From NCBI GenBank assembly GCA_017533915.1, contig JAFWHX010000002.1, positions 1 to 55,063 of the forward strand: a stretch of 55,063 nucleotides of DNA, given 5' to 3'. The position numbers and the translations under genes were made by a program. This DNA comes from Eubacterium sp. Lineage in GTDB: Bacteria > Bacillota > Clostridia > Peptostreptococcales > Anaerovoracaceae. How positions within the stretch are numbered: position 1 is the stretch's first letter; each line of letters starts with the position of its first letter. Under the pieces are notes generated by a model. The model was not told the origin of the DNA. It saw nothing but the letters and a program-made list of their open reading frames with translations, and made no database searches. Shown here in pieces: positions 1 to 8,488 of this stretch.

Positions 1-1512
1 GGACGTTATGTCGTAGAACACGCGGTTTACGTTGTCCACTTCATTCACGATCCTCGTCGTGATCTTCTTCAGTACGTCCCATGGGATCTCCGCAGATTCT
101 GCCGTCATGAAATCCGAGGTCTTCACGGCGCGAAGTGCTATCGCATAGTCATACGTTCTGAAGTCTCCCATGACTCCGACTGACCTGACGTTGGTAAGTG
201 CGGCAAAATACTGATTGATCTCTCTGTCGAGTCCTGCTTTCGCGATCTCTTCTCTGTAGATAAAGTCCGCGTCCTGGACCATTCTTACCTTCTCAGGCGT
301 AATGTCGCCGATGATCCTTATGCCAAGCCCCGGTCCCGGGAACGGCTGCCTGAACACGAGATTCTCGGGTATTCCAAGTTCTAGTCCCGCACGCCTTACC
401 TCATCCTTGAAGAGCATCCTCAGCGGCTCGATGATCTCTTTAAAATCCACATAGTCCGGGAGCCCGCCGACATTGTGATGTGACTTGATAGTCGCTGACT
501 TTCCGAGGCCGCTCTCGATCACGTCCGGATAGATAGTTCCTTGCACCAGATAATCGACAGCACCGATCTTCTCAGCTTCTTCCTCGAACACCCGGATGAA
601 CTCTTCGCCGATGATCTTTCTCTTCTCTTCAGGCTCTGTCACTCCGGCAAGCTTTGCATAGAACCGCTCGTGCGCGTCCACATGAACAAAATTAAGATCA
701 TACGGCCCTTCAGGGCCAAATACCTTATCTACTTCCTCAGCCTCGTTCTTTCTGAGCAAGCCGTGATCGACGAACACACATGTCAGCTGCTTACCGATCG
801 CTTTTGACATCAGTACTGCAGCGACTGAAGAATCTACTCCGCCGGACAGGGCGCAGAGCGCTTTCCCATTGCCGACTTTCTGACGGATATCAGCTATCGT
901 TCTCTCTACAAAGTCGTCCATCTTCCAGTCGCCCATGCATCCGCATATATCATATACGAAAGCCCGCAGCACTTTGTTTCCTTCAACAGAGTGTGTGACC
1001 TCCGGATGATATTGCACCGCGTAGTGAGCATGCTCGCAGTCTTCCATTGCGGCGACAGGACATACCGGCGTGCTCGCCGTGATCCTGAAGCTCTCTGGCG
1101 GCTCTGAGATATAGTCCGTATGACTCATCCAGCCGATAGTCTTCTCCCCTACGTCATGGAAGAGCATTCCTGACTTATCTATATCTATCTCGGTCTTTCC
1201 ATACTCACTTACCTTTGCCGACTCGACTTTTCCGCCCAGCGCCCACGCCATGAACTGAGCTCCGTAACATATGCCCAGGACAGGGATCTCTGTATCAAAG
1301 AGTGCTTTGTCATAGTGCGGCGATTCCATGTCATACACGCTGTTCGGTCCGCCCGTGAGGATTATCCCTTTTGGGTTCCTCGCCACGATCTCATCCAGCG
1401 GCGTCTTGTAAGAAAGCACCTCGCAGTACACATTCATGTCGCGTACACGCCTGGCGATCAGCTGATTATACTGCCCCCCAAAATCAAGGACAATTATAAG
1501 TTCCTGTTCCAT
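1..1512 (-). CDS. guaA: GMP synthase (glutamine-hydrolysing), 3' end cut by window edge
   Basis: Converts XMP to GMP using glutamine and ATP, the last step of guanine nucleotide synthesis. The reading frame starts at the ATG at 1510-1512 and is open to base 1, giving 504 codons and ending in VFYDITS; family members normally end about nine residues later, so only the extreme C-terminus is missing. Seen: an N-terminal class I amidotransferase domain with the nucleophile in LGICYGAQF and the His/Glu motif YHPEVTHS, then the ATP-pyrophosphatase P-loop LSGGVDSS, then the C-terminal dimerisation domain ([12 protein letters not shown]). It lies downstream of guaB on the same strand, separated by a long hairpin, which fits joint control of the two guanylate genes. 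Confidence 0.96.
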   Translation of the reverse strand, partial: MEQELIIVLDFGGQYNQLIARRVRDMNVYCEVLSYKTPLDEIVARNPKGIILTGGPNSVYDMESPHYDKALFDTEIPVLGICYGAQFMAWALGGKVESAKVSEYGKTEIDIDKSGMLFHDVGEKTIGWMSHTDYISEPPESFRITASTPVCPVAAMEDCEHAHYAVQYHPEVTHSVEGNKVLRAFVYDICGCMGDWKMDDFVERTIADIRQKVGNGKALCALSGGVDSSVAAVLMSKAIGKQLTCVFVDHGLLRKNEAEEVDKVFGPEGPYDLNFVHVDAHERFYAKLAGVTEPEEKRKIIGEEFIRVFEEEAEKIGAVDYLVQGTIYPDVIESGLGKSATIKSHHNVGGLPDYVDFKEIIEPLRMLFKDEVRRAGLELGIPENLVFRQPFPGPGLGIRIIGDITPEKVRMVQDADFIYREEIAKAGLDREINQYFAALTNVRSVGVMGDFRTYDYAIALRAVKTSDFMTAESAEIPWDVLKKITTRIVNEVDNVNRVFYDITS

Positions 1513-1577
1513 TTATTACTCCTTTAGCCGTCCCACTGCCGGACAATGACACGACGCAAAACTGCAATATCAATACA

Positions 1578-1664
1578 ATGGATTCGGTGATATGAGTTCC
1601 GTGAGTGTTTCCGCAGGCCGAAGGCCGAGGACTAACGAGCGGAACTGCATGTCACCGGATCCAT
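1578..1664. repeat. Long imperfect inverted repeat between guaB and guaA
   Basis: Arms at 1578-1601 and 1640-1664 pair over about 24 bp. On the minus-strand RNA the only departures are two G-U type differences and one bulged base. A second hairpin built from GGCC...GGCC sits inside at about 1611-1630. There is no T-run next to it, so a simple terminator is unlikely. It could stabilise or process the guaB 3' end, or be a REP/MITE-like element. Confidence 0.75.
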
Positions 1665-1665
1665 A

Positions 1666-3177
1666 TTATCTTATAGCATTTTGCGACGAGTCACGCAGTA
1701 TTACATCATGCGCGCCGCCCTCAACGATCGATGTCGCCGATACGAGCGTAAGCTTCGCGTTTTTCTGAAGATCCGGAATATTTGTCGCGCCGCAGTTGCA
1801 CATAGTCGATTTGACTTTGTTCAGTGATACCTCGACATTATCGTGAAGCGGTCCTGCATATGGAACATATGAATCGACGCCCTCTTCAAACTTCATCTTG
1901 CCGCCGTCTCCGCCAAGATCGTAGCGCTGCCAGTTCCTCGCGCGGTTGGATCCTTCGCCCCAGTATTCTTTAACATAGTTTCCGTTTATATTCAGCTTGT
2001 TGGAAGGCGACTCATCGAATCTGGCAAAATATCTTCCGAGCATGATGAAGTCTGCTCCCATCGCCAGAGCGAGCGTCATGTGGTAGTCGTAAACGATGCC
2101 GCCGTCTGAGCAGATAGGAATATAGATCCCTGTCTTCTCATAGTATTCGTCTCTTGCTTCTGCGACGTCTATTACTGCTGAAGCCTGTCCGCGGCCGATT
2201 CCCTTCTGTTCACGGGTTATACAGATCGATCCTCCGCCGATACCGATCTTGATGAAGTCTGCCCCGGCTTCAGCGAGGAAGTTGAATCCTTCCTTATCGA
2301 CGACGTTTCCTGCCCCGATCTTTACGGAGTCTCCGTATTTCTCGCGAACCCATGCGAGGGTATCTGACTGCCAGACTGAATATCCCTCGGAAGAGTCGAT
2401 GCAGAGCACGTCAGCTCCAGCTTCGACGAGCGCCGGGATGCGCTCCTTGTAATCTCTTGAGTTGACGCCTGCTCCGACGACATATCTCTTGTGTTCGTCG
2501 AGCAGCTCGTTCGGATGGCTCTTATGGCTGTCATAGTCTTTCCTGAATACGAAGTATGACAGGCGCTGCTGATCATCGACGATCGGGAGCGCATTCAGCT
2601 TGTTGTCCCAGAGTATATCGTTTGCCTCGCTCAGGCTGATCCCGTCTTTTCCGCAGACCAGCTTGTCGAACGGTGTCATGAACTCACTTATCTTCGTATC
2701 CGGGGCCATCCTGCTTACCCTGTAGTCGCGGCTCGTCACTAATCCGACAAGTCTGCTCTCAGCCGTGCCGTCCTCGGTGATAGCGATCGTGGAATGGCCC
2801 TTCTGGGCTTTGATGTTAAGGACGTCCTGAAGAGTCTGGTCCGGCCTGAGGTTGCTGTCGCTTCTTACAAAACCCGCCTTGTAATCTTTGACGCGGCGCA
2901 CCATGGCGGCCTCGTCCTCGATCGTCTGTGAGCCGAAAATAAACGAAATCCCACCTTCTTTGGCAAGCGCGACAGCCATCTTGTCATCAGATACTGCCTG
3001 CATTACCGCAGAGACCAGTGGGATATTTGCGGAAAGTGCTGGTTCTTCACCTTTTCTGAATTTGGTGATTGGTGTTTTAAGAGATACGTTATCCGGTGTG
3101 CAGTCCTTGGACGTATATCCAGGCACGAGCAGATACTCGCTGAACGTACGTGAAGGTTCTTTAAAGAAATGAGCCAT
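1666..3177 (-). CDS. guaB: IMP dehydrogenase, Tritrichomonas foetus-like type
   Basis: Oxidises IMP to XMP with NAD, the committed step to GMP. 503 residues: a TIM barrel interrupted by a CBS pair (about 105-220). The catalytic cysteine is C319 in [12 protein letters not shown]; the mobile flap carries R418-Y419 in [10 protein letters not shown]; other family positions visible are K310, R382 and E431. Length and numbering match what I recall of the T. foetus enzyme, and long stretches look near-identical (for example [20 protein letters not shown]). The start is fixed by AGGAGG seven bases before the ATG. A promoter and a structured leader precede it and guaA follows. The gene is ordinary in composition, so if transfer occurred its direction is not visible here. 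Confidence 0.95.
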   Translation of the reverse strand: MAHFFKEPSRTFSEYLLVPGYTSKDCTPDNVSLKTPITKFRKGEEPALSANIPLVSAVMQAVSDDKMAVALAKEGGISFIFGSQTIEDEAAMVRRVKDYKAGFVRSDSNLRPDQTLQDVLNIKAQKGHSTIAITEDGTAESRLVGLVTSRDYRVSRMAPDTKISEFMTPFDKLVCGKDGISLSEANDILWDNKLNALPIVDDQQRLSYFVFRKDYDSHKSHPNELLDEHKRYVVGAGVNSRDYKERIPALVEAGADVLCIDSSEGYSVWQSDTLAWVREKYGDSVKIGAGNVVDKEGFNFLAEAGADFIKIGIGGGSICITREQKGIGRGQASAVIDVAEARDEYYEKTGIYIPICSDGGIVYDYHMTLALAMGADFIMLGRYFARFDESPSNKLNINGNYVKEYWGEGSNRARNWQRYDLGGDGGKMKFEEGVDSYVPYAGPLHDNVEVSLNKVKSTMCNCGATNIPDLQKNAKLTLVSATSIVEGGAHDVILRDSSQNAIR

Positions 3178-3305
3178 GTCTACCTCCTATCTGGCTTCCT
3201 GGGTATTGAAGCGGCGCCTGGCGCCAGTCATGCTGGCACTTGGCAGCCAGACGGATGGTCTCCCGTCCAGCCTTGCCGGCGTCGCCGGTTCCCCACATTA
3301 TTTGC
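3178..3305 (-). other. Structured 5' leader of guaB
   Basis: The roughly 125 bases between the inferred transcription start and the guaB ribosome site contain several nested hairpins on the minus strand: CCGGCGACGCCGG, GGACGG...CCGTCT, GCCAGCATGACTGGC and GGCGCCAGGCGCC. No known riboswitch core was recognised; it is not a purine aptamer by eye. The element may be regulatory RNA, but function is unproven. Confidence 0.4.
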
Positions 3306-3309
3306 AAAA

Positions 3310-3338
3310 ATTGTACCGCATGAAATGCGAAAAATCAA
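3310..3338 (-). promoter_or_regulatory. Sigma-A-like promoter of guaB
   Basis: On the minus strand TTGATT (3333-3338) is followed after exactly 17 bases by TACAAT (3310-3315). It lies about 130 bases upstream of the guaB start, leaving a long structured leader. Confidence 0.65.
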
Positions 3339-3368
3339 TATATTATCCCGGTTTGTCCGCGATGTTTC

Positions 3369-3765
3369 TTACATCGTCTTTCTGATCCTGTCGATGTCGA
3401 CCAGCTTCTCCAGCAGTGCTTCTTTACCGTCTTCAGGAATGATAACCGTCAGGATCTTATTCCGGCTTATACCCAGATCAAGCAGCTTTTTGATGATGAG
3501 CTCTTCCGACCCCTCGTAGAGCTTGGCGATGAGGATATAGTCATAGTCGACTTCCGGGTAAAGAAATACTGCAGCAGTATGGCTGCAAAGACGGCGCTGC
3601 CTGGACTATGATGTACGTGTTGAATTCACTCCTGATAACAGTATCAGTAACGGCGGCTGGAGCCGCTATGTTCAGTACACCTGCGGCAGCCATCGCCAGC
3701 CCTATCAGGAGAGCAGCCTGAAATATAACCTTGATACCATATTTTTTGTAATCAACCTGGATCAC
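3369..3765 (-). pseudogene. Frameshifted remnant of an unknown membrane-associated protein
   Basis: An ATG at 3765 overlaps the stop of the upstream glycosyltransferase by four bases and opens a 74-residue frame with a hydrophobic segment (AALLIGLAMAAAGVLNIAAP), which stops at 3541. The sequence then continues in another frame, reading YPEVDYDYILIAKLYEG and ending DRIRKTM at the stop 3369-3371. The second part resembles the conserved C-terminal tails of some polysaccharide-cluster proteins, but I cannot name the family. The simplest reading is one decayed gene with a frameshift or small deletion near 3545-3600, once translationally coupled to the glycosyltransferase. Two unrelated fragments remain possible. 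Confidence 0.5.
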
Positions 3766-5081
3766 CTGTCCTGAATCGAAGCTTTATATAATGTGTCTAA
3801 TTCTCTGATAATGGTGTCCTGTGCGTAGTGGGTCCGGGCATATTCAGCGATCGTCTTCCGCCAGCCTGACCCCTCTTCATCAGCGCGTTCGATGACTGAC
3901 AGCAGCTCTGACGCAAGGTCTTCAGGGTCTTCAGGCTTTGCAAGACCTCCAACGCTGTCATTGACAAAATCAGGAAGCCCTCCCTGATCGGACGCTATCA
4001 CCGGCGTCCCGCACGCCATCGCCTCGAGTGCTACCAGGCCGAACGGCTCACGGCGGGACGGCACGACGCTGACGTCAGCGATGTTATACAGTTTCCTGAG
4101 CGCCTGAGAGTCCACATTTCCAATAAACCTGACGTGCTTGAGGGCAAGCTCGCCCACTTCCTTCCTGAGCGCATCTCTCTCCTCGCCGTCCCCCGCTATG
4201 ATTGTAAAAACGCCGGGAGCGCCGGATGCGCTTTGATCGTCGATTAGGCGGAGCGCCTCGAGCAGCACGTCGACCCCTTTGAAGTGAGCGAGCTTTCCGG
4301 CAAAGCAGATGATCCTGCGTCCTTTCTGCTCTTCCTCTGATATGCCGTAGCTGCTCAGCACTTCAGTCCTGCCGTCTTTTTCAGGGTAGAAGATCGTCGG
4401 ATCATATCCGTTCCGCATCATGACGATCTTATCCGCGGCATACGGGAACAACTCGCGTATGAGTTCACAATTATCTTTTGATATCGAAATGACCGAGAAA
4501 CAGTCATACATCGCCAGATCTGCATACTTCCTGAGCTCCGGCCATCTGTTGTATCCCATGAGGTCGGTGCCATGAGCAGTCAGGATAAGCGGTATACCGC
4601 GTCCTGCCGCAAGAGCCGGGAGGATCCAGACATGCTGCCCGTGTATGACATCCGGCTGGTCACGTCTGATCTCATCATCGATAGCGCAGCTGAACGCAGC
4701 TTTATACTGCTCCAGCTGCTCTTCTGTAAGGTCTCCGAATGAGACTGTGCTCCTGGGATGAGTCGTAAAGCAGGGAAAATTGAACGGAAGAGGATCCGCC
4801 ATCGTCTTGCCGCTGCCGATAAGGTTTTGATCATCCGGAACCTTAGAAGAAGACTTCGCGGACGCGCGTCTGACAGCTTCCGGAACGCCGTGGTCATTCG
4901 CGGCAGAGAAAAAAACAGGGTGCAGCCTGACGCCGGGCACTTCTTCAAAGTCATCGGTATTCTCCGGAAGGATCACCGTGACCTGATGGCCGAGCGCTGC
5001 AAGATGCACCGCCAGATTTCTTGTATATGTCCCGCTTCCTGAACCGGCGAGCGGGAAGTGATTTATCATAAGTATCTTCAT
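3762..5081 (-). CDS. Glycosyltransferase family 4 (GT-B fold)
   Basis: 439 residues, cytoplasmic or membrane-associated, transferring sugar from a nucleotide-sugar donor to an unknown acceptor. Seen: the N-terminal Rossmann domain begins MKILMINHFPLAGSGSGTYT, with the glycine-rich acceptor-side loop, and the C-terminal donor domain contains the family E-x7-E motif in REPFGLVALEAMACGTP followed by SDQGGLPDFV. An insertion-like, low-conservation stretch occupies about residues 70-115. The following damaged frame overlaps it by four bases, so it probably came from a small polysaccharide operon that has since eroded. Acceptor and linkage cannot be read from sequence. Confidence 0.85.
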   Translation of the reverse strand: MKILMINHFPLAGSGSGTYTRNLAVHLAALGHQVTVILPENTDDFEEVPGVRLHPVFFSAANDHGVPEAVRRASAKSSSKVPDDQNLIGSGKTMADPLPFNFPCFTTHPRSTVSFGDLTEEQLEQYKAAFSCAIDDEIRRDQPDVIHGQHVWILPALAAGRGIPLILTAHGTDLMGYNRWPELRKYADLAMYDCFSVISISKDNCELIRELFPYAADKIVMMRNGYDPTIFYPEKDGRTEVLSSYGISEEEQKGRRIICFAGKLAHFKGVDVLLEALRLIDDQSASGAPGVFTIIAGDGEERDALRKEVGELALKHVRFIGNVDSQALRKLYNIADVSVVPSRREPFGLVALEAMACGTPVIASDQGGLPDFVNDSVGGLAKPEDPEDLASELLSVIERADEEGSGWRKTIAEYARTHYAQDTIIRELDTLYKASIQDR

Positions 5082-5168
5082 ATTAATTGCCTGTCTGACG
5101 TTCGTAGTTACAGTAGAATTGTATCACAGACAAGCTGAAATTAAAACTGCAGCATACAAAACGAAGAA

Positions 5169-5197
5169 GGGGCCTGCCGCATTTAGCGGACGGCCCC
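5169..5197 (-). terminator. Intrinsic terminator of the metY-binding protein operon
   Basis: GGGGCC...GGCCCC stem with an inner CCGC/GCGG pair and an ATTTA loop, followed on the minus strand by CTTCTTCGTTTT. It lies about 55 bases after the stop of the binding-protein gene. Confidence 0.75.
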
Positions 5198-5252
5198 ATC
5201 TTACGGTGTTATTTCTTAGAAGGAAAACATTATCGTTCTGTCGTGAACCACC

Positions 5253-6125
5253 TTAATTCCCCGGCTCTACCACGAGCTCTTCTTCATAGTCTTTTCCATA
5301 AGTCTCAAGCAGTGTCTCCTCGTACGCTTCATGGAAGAAATTCTCTCCACCCAGTGATGTGAGCTCTTCGTTGAGCCATGTCAAAAGCGTCTCATTGCCT
5401 TTGCTCACTGCTGGGGCGATCGTATCCTGGCTGCCGAGCTCCGGGATCCCGACCGTATAGCCTTTGTTCTCGTTTGCGAAAGCGATAACTTCGGTGTTAT
5501 CGTTCGCCCACGCCGCGGCAGTCCCGTTCTCCAGAGCATTCTTCGCGTTTGCGTAAGTGTCGTATTTCTGGAGCTTCACGTCCGGAAGGTTCTCGGTGAA
5601 GTATGTCTCTGCTGTCGTTCCGGAGATCACGATCACCTCATCATCCGCTGTGAGCTCAGACACGTCTTTGATCACACGGCTGTCCGGAGATACCACGCCT
5701 AATGACACGTTCATGTATGGAAGAGCAAAATCGACTTTTTCGGCTCTTTCATCCGTAACCGTGAAGTTCGCCAGTATGATATCGACCTTGCCTGTCTCCA
5801 GATACTCGACGCGGTTCGCTGCTTCGGTCGAAACATAGTTTATCTTGACTCCAAGATCCTCGCCGAGACGCTCGGCAAGGTATATATCATACCCCTGATA
5901 TTCACCGTTCTCATCGACATAGCCGAACGGGCTCTTGTCAGAGAACACTCCGAGATTGATCTCACCTGATTCCTTGATCTCATCAAGGGTGCGGTATACC
6001 TCTTTGCTGTCCGAGCCGCCTTCACCGCCGCCGTTTCCTCCGCACGACGTCAGCACGGCCGCTGTTCCCAGCGCCAGGATCAGTATAGCGATAACTGCTG
6101 TGTATTTTATGATTCGCTTTTTCAT
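5253..6125 (-). CDS. Amino-acid ABC transporter substrate-binding lipoprotein (SBP family 3)
   Basis: 290 residues. The signal peptide ends in the lipobox LTSC, with acylated Cys at about residue 28, followed by a Gly-rich spacer, so the protein is membrane-anchored outside the cell. The mature part follows the polar amino-acid binding family: GEINLGVFSDKSPFGYVDE, then GYDIYLAERLGEDLG, then NFTVTDERAEKVDFALPY. It starts 38 bases after the metY-like gene behind AAAAGGAG, so the two are probably one transcript. The sulfhydrylase neighbour and the cysteine/methionine leader suggest a sulfur amino acid such as cystine or methionine as ligand (inference). No permease or ATPase is adjacent, so it must pair with components elsewhere. 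Confidence 0.88.
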   Translation of the reverse strand: MKKRIIKYTAVIAILILALGTAAVLTSCGGNGGGEGGSDSKEVYRTLDEIKESGEINLGVFSDKSPFGYVDENGEYQGYDIYLAERLGEDLGVKINYVSTEAANRVEYLETGKVDIILANFTVTDERAEKVDFALPYMNVSLGVVSPDSRVIKDVSELTADDEVIVISGTTAETYFTENLPDVKLQKYDTYANAKNALENGTAAAWANDNTEVIAFANENKGYTVGIPELGSQDTIAPAVSKGNETLLTWLNEELTSLGGENFFHEAYEETLLETYGKDYEEELVVEPGN

Positions 6126-6163
6126 TTTATCATTCTCCTTTTTTCTTTTACTTCTTAATATCG

Positions 6164-7450
6164 TTATTTCTGTATCGCGTCGAAGCCGTTCTGCAGGTCT
6201 TCGATTATATCATCGATGTTTTCTGTTCCTATCGACAGGCGGATAGTGTTCTGGCCTATACCCTGATCTGCCAGTTCCTCGTCTGTCAGCTGAGAGTGTG
6301 TGGTCGACGCCGGATGAATCACCAGGCTCTTCACATCTGCCACATTCGCGAGCAGTGAGAATATCTTCAGCGCGTCGATGAACTTCCATGCTTCTTCGCG
6401 GCCTCCTTTGATATTGAATGTGAAGATCGAACCGCCGCCATTCGGGAAGTACTTCTCATACAGCGCGTGGTCCGGATGATCCGGAAGTGACGGATGGTTA
6501 ACTTTCTCGACCAGCGGGTGGCTGTTCAGGAACTCCACGACTTTCAGTGTGTTCTCGACGTGCCGTTCTACTCTCAGCGACAAAGTCTCTATGCCCTGCA
6601 GCAGCAGGAACGCGTTGAACGGCGATATTGCCGCACCGGTATCTCTGAGCAGAATAGCTCTGATATATGTCACGAATGCAGCAGGCCCTACCACGTCAGC
6701 AAACGACACACCGTGATAGCTCGGATTAGGATCCGCGATCTGTGGATAATGTCCGCTGGCCTTCCAGTCGAACTTACCTCCCTCAACGATGACCCCGCCA
6801 AGCGCTGTGCCGTGGCCGCACAGGAACTTTGTGGCTGAATGTACGACGATGTCTGCTCCGTGCTCGATAGGACGGATCAGGTAAGGTGTTCCGAACGTGT
6901 TGTCTATGACGAGCGGAAGGCCGTGCTTATGAGCGATCTCCGCTACCGCATCGATATCAGGAATGTCGCTGTTCGGATTTCCGAGCGTCTCGAGGAAGAC
7001 CGCTCTCGTATCGTCTCCTATCGCACCTTCAAGCTCAGCCAGATCGTGAGCATCAACAAATGTAGTTTTGATGCCGTACTGCGGAAGTGTGTGTTCAAAA
7101 AGGTTGAACGTCCCGCCGTATATCGTCTTCTGCGCCACGATGTGGCCGCCGTTCGCCGCGAGGGCTTCGATTGTATATGCGATCGCCGCGGACCCTGAAG
7201 CTACCGCGAGAGCAGCGCTTCCTCCTTCAAGAGCAGCGACCCTTTCTTCGAGCACGCCCTGTGTCGAGTTCGTGAGTCTGCCGTAGATGTTGCCCGGATC
7301 CGCCAGTCCGAACCTGTCGGCTGCATGCTGGCTGTTATGGAATACATATGCCGTCGTCTGATAGATCGGAACCGCCCTCGCGTCTGTCGCAGGGTCTGCC
7401 TGTTCCTGTCCTACGTGAAGCTGTAATGTCTCGAATCTGTAATTACTCAT
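6164..7450 (-). CDS. metY: O-acetylhomoserine/O-acetylserine sulfhydrylase (Cys/Met PLP enzyme)
   Basis: PLP enzyme that replaces the acetate of O-acetylhomoserine with sulfide, giving homocysteine. 428 residues from the ATG at 7448-7450, chosen because AAAAGGAG lies eight bases upstream; an in-frame ATG 12 codons earlier lacks a ribosome site. Seen: the PLP lysine K208 in HSATKFLCGHGTALGG, YGRLTNSTQ, and the substrate region NVADVKSLVIHPASTTHSQ. The sequence matches the MetY branch rather than cystathionine gamma-synthase (length over 420, extended GHG region). It is preceded by a leader peptide and attenuator, and followed closely by an amino-acid binding lipoprotein. Confidence 0.93.
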   Translation of the reverse strand: MSNYRFETLQLHVGQEQADPATDARAVPIYQTTAYVFHNSQHAADRFGLADPGNIYGRLTNSTQGVLEERVAALEGGSAALAVASGSAAIAYTIEALAANGGHIVAQKTIYGGTFNLFEHTLPQYGIKTTFVDAHDLAELEGAIGDDTRAVFLETLGNPNSDIPDIDAVAEIAHKHGLPLVIDNTFGTPYLIRPIEHGADIVVHSATKFLCGHGTALGGVIVEGGKFDWKASGHYPQIADPNPSYHGVSFADVVGPAAFVTYIRAILLRDTGAAISPFNAFLLLQGIETLSLRVERHVENTLKVVEFLNSHPLVEKVNHPSLPDHPDHALYEKYFPNGGGSIFTFNIKGGREEAWKFIDALKIFSLLANVADVKSLVIHPASTTHSQLTDEELADQGIGQNTIRLSIGTENIDDIIEDLQNGFDAIQK

Positions 7451-7530
7451 TTTATTTCTCCTTTTCATCTGTACCGGATCCTTCACCGGATCTATTTTCT
7501 GATCTCTGTGTTTATTTACTGCCTCCGGCT

Positions 7531-7563
7531 AAAAAAGCCGGGGACCTCTTTTGAAGCTCCCGG
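7531..7563 (-). terminator. Attenuator terminator in the metY leader
   Basis: On the minus strand an 11-bp stem (7553-7563 with 7538-7548, one mismatch and two wobbles, AAAA loop) is followed by a run of six T at 7531-7536. It sits between the leader ORF and metY, about 80 bases before the metY start, so transcription must pass it to reach metY. Its 5' arm overlaps the segment that can pair with the leader ORF. Confidence 0.8.
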
Positions 7564-7656
7564 ACAGATGTACTCATAATGTCTGTTCAACATCGAGTGT
7601 CAGCAAGGCGCGGATAATCAGATCCTGGCGCCCCGGTTGTTTTCCACGTCCGGGAG
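7557..7656 (-). promoter_or_regulatory. Predicted antiterminator pairing in the metY leader
   Basis: CTCCCGGAC at 7648-7656 (minus strand, inside the leader ORF just after its Met/Cys run) is perfectly complementary to GTCCGGGAG at 7557-7565, which also forms the start of the terminator stem. The two structures therefore exclude each other. Confidence 0.7.
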
Positions 7657-7709
7657 ATCAGCATTCGCATACACATAAGATCAGTTGTTGTGATGCGCTC
7701 TATTGTCAT
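7587..7709 (-). CDS. Leader peptide, 40 residues, upstream of metY
   Basis: Short frame starting ATG at 7707-7709 with a strong ribosome site (GAAAGGAGG, seven bases spacing) and ending TGA at 7587-7589. It begins MTIERITTTD, then LMCMRMLISRT, and ends in Cys. Five sulfur codons fall within the first 16 positions (Met1, Met12, Cys13, Met14, Met16), directly before the antiterminator segment at codons 18-21. It starts about 30 bases downstream of the promoter. The position, the amino-acid run and the two exclusive hairpins fit a ribosome-stalling attenuator that senses charged tRNA-Cys or tRNA-Met. It is not a known protein family. Confidence 0.72.
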   Translation of the reverse strand: MTIERITTTDLMCMRMLISRTWKTTGAPGSDYPRLADTRC

Positions 7710-7740
7710 TTCCCTGCCTCCTTTCTTTCTGAACAATTAC

Positions 7741-7774
7741 AAGATAACATCATAAACCTATCGTGTCAATATGT
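7741..7774 (-). promoter_or_regulatory. metY leader promoter with overlapping dyad operator
   Basis: TTGACA (7764-7769), 17-bp spacer, TATCTT (7741-7746) on the minus strand. The plus-strand string ACCTATCGTGTCAATATGT at 7756-7774 covers the -35 box and differs at three positions from the dyad over the iscS promoter at 9731-9749. It is probably bound by the Rrf2-type regulator at 10873-11307 (inference). Confidence 0.65.
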
Positions 7775-7847
7775 TTATATGATTATCAGCTATACTTTAT
7801 TTTAGTGTGATGGCTATAAGTATTACTTATATATAGGATAAAACAAA

Positions 7848-7881
7848 AGCAGCGCCTGGACCATGCCTCTGATGCGCCGCT
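7848..7881 (-). terminator. Terminator after iscU
   Basis: AGCGGCGC/GCGCTGCT stem (8 bp with one wobble), followed on the minus strand by TTTGTTTTATCC. It lies about 75 bases after the iscU stop. Confidence 0.6.
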
Positions 7882-7955
7882 TCCGTCTCTTTCCTGCCGT
7901 CCTGCCCCTCAGGTTCTGCCCTGTACTGTTTCAGATCGGGCTCTCCTCTACCGTT

Positions 7956-8423
7956 CTATTCCTGCTTAGGGTTGAGCTCTATCCTGCTGCTGTCTGCAGT
8001 CTCTTCTTCCGAAGCTGAATCTGCTTCCGGCGCTGTGCTTTCGCCATCTTTGTTATGCTTGCTGTTATAGTCGTCCAATGCGGCTTTGATCGCTTCCTCC
8101 GCAAGCACCGAACAGTGCATCTTGTAATCCGGAAGACCGTCAAGAGCCTCCGCTACTGCTTTGTTCGTGAGCTCCATCGCCTCTGCGACCGGCTTTCCCT
8201 TTATGAGTTCCGTCGCCATCGAGCTTGAAGCTATCGCGCTGCCGCAGCCGAACGTCTCGAATTTCACGTCCTGGATGATGCCGTCTTCGATCTTGAGATA
8301 CATTTTCATTATGTCGCCGCACTTGACGTTGCCGACTTCTCCTACGCCGTCAGCGTCCTCGATACAGCCGATGTTCCGCGGATGACGGAAATGATCCATG
8401 ACTTTTTCACTATATAATGACAT
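7956..8423 (-). CDS. iscU: Fe-S cluster scaffold protein IscU/NifU-N type
   Basis: Assembles 2Fe-2S and 4Fe-4S clusters from sulfur delivered by the cysteine desulfurase encoded immediately upstream. 155 residues. The three ligand cysteines are visible: C35 in NVKCGD (with D37), C60 in FGCGSAIASSS and C104 in KMHCSVLAEEAI. This is the short clostridial NifU-like form without a C-terminal NFU domain; a separate NFU protein is encoded at 29331-29684. The last 30 or so residues are a low-complexity acidic tail not expected in the family. It lies 65 bases after iscS and ends before a terminator, so iscS-iscU is a two-gene operon. Confidence 0.94.
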   Translation of the reverse strand: MSLYSEKVMDHFRHPRNIGCIEDADGVGEVGNVKCGDIMKMYLKIEDGIIQDVKFETFGCGSAIASSSMATELIKGKPVAEAMELTNKAVAEALDGLPDYKMHCSVLAEEAIKAALDDYNSKHNKDGESTAPEADSASEEETADSSRIELNPKQE

Positions 8424-8488
8424 TTTATGCTCCTTCCTGTTTCTTTTCCCTATGCTTCTCTGTCCGCAATTCGAATATGTCTGCGATA

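Noticed and set aside
3178-3338. Purine riboswitch upstream of guaB
   Set aside because: The conserved purine-aptamer loops and three-way junction could not be found.
7451-7770. S-box (SAM) riboswitch upstream of metY
   Set aside because: No SAM aptamer core; a translated leader with attenuator hairpins explains the sequence better.
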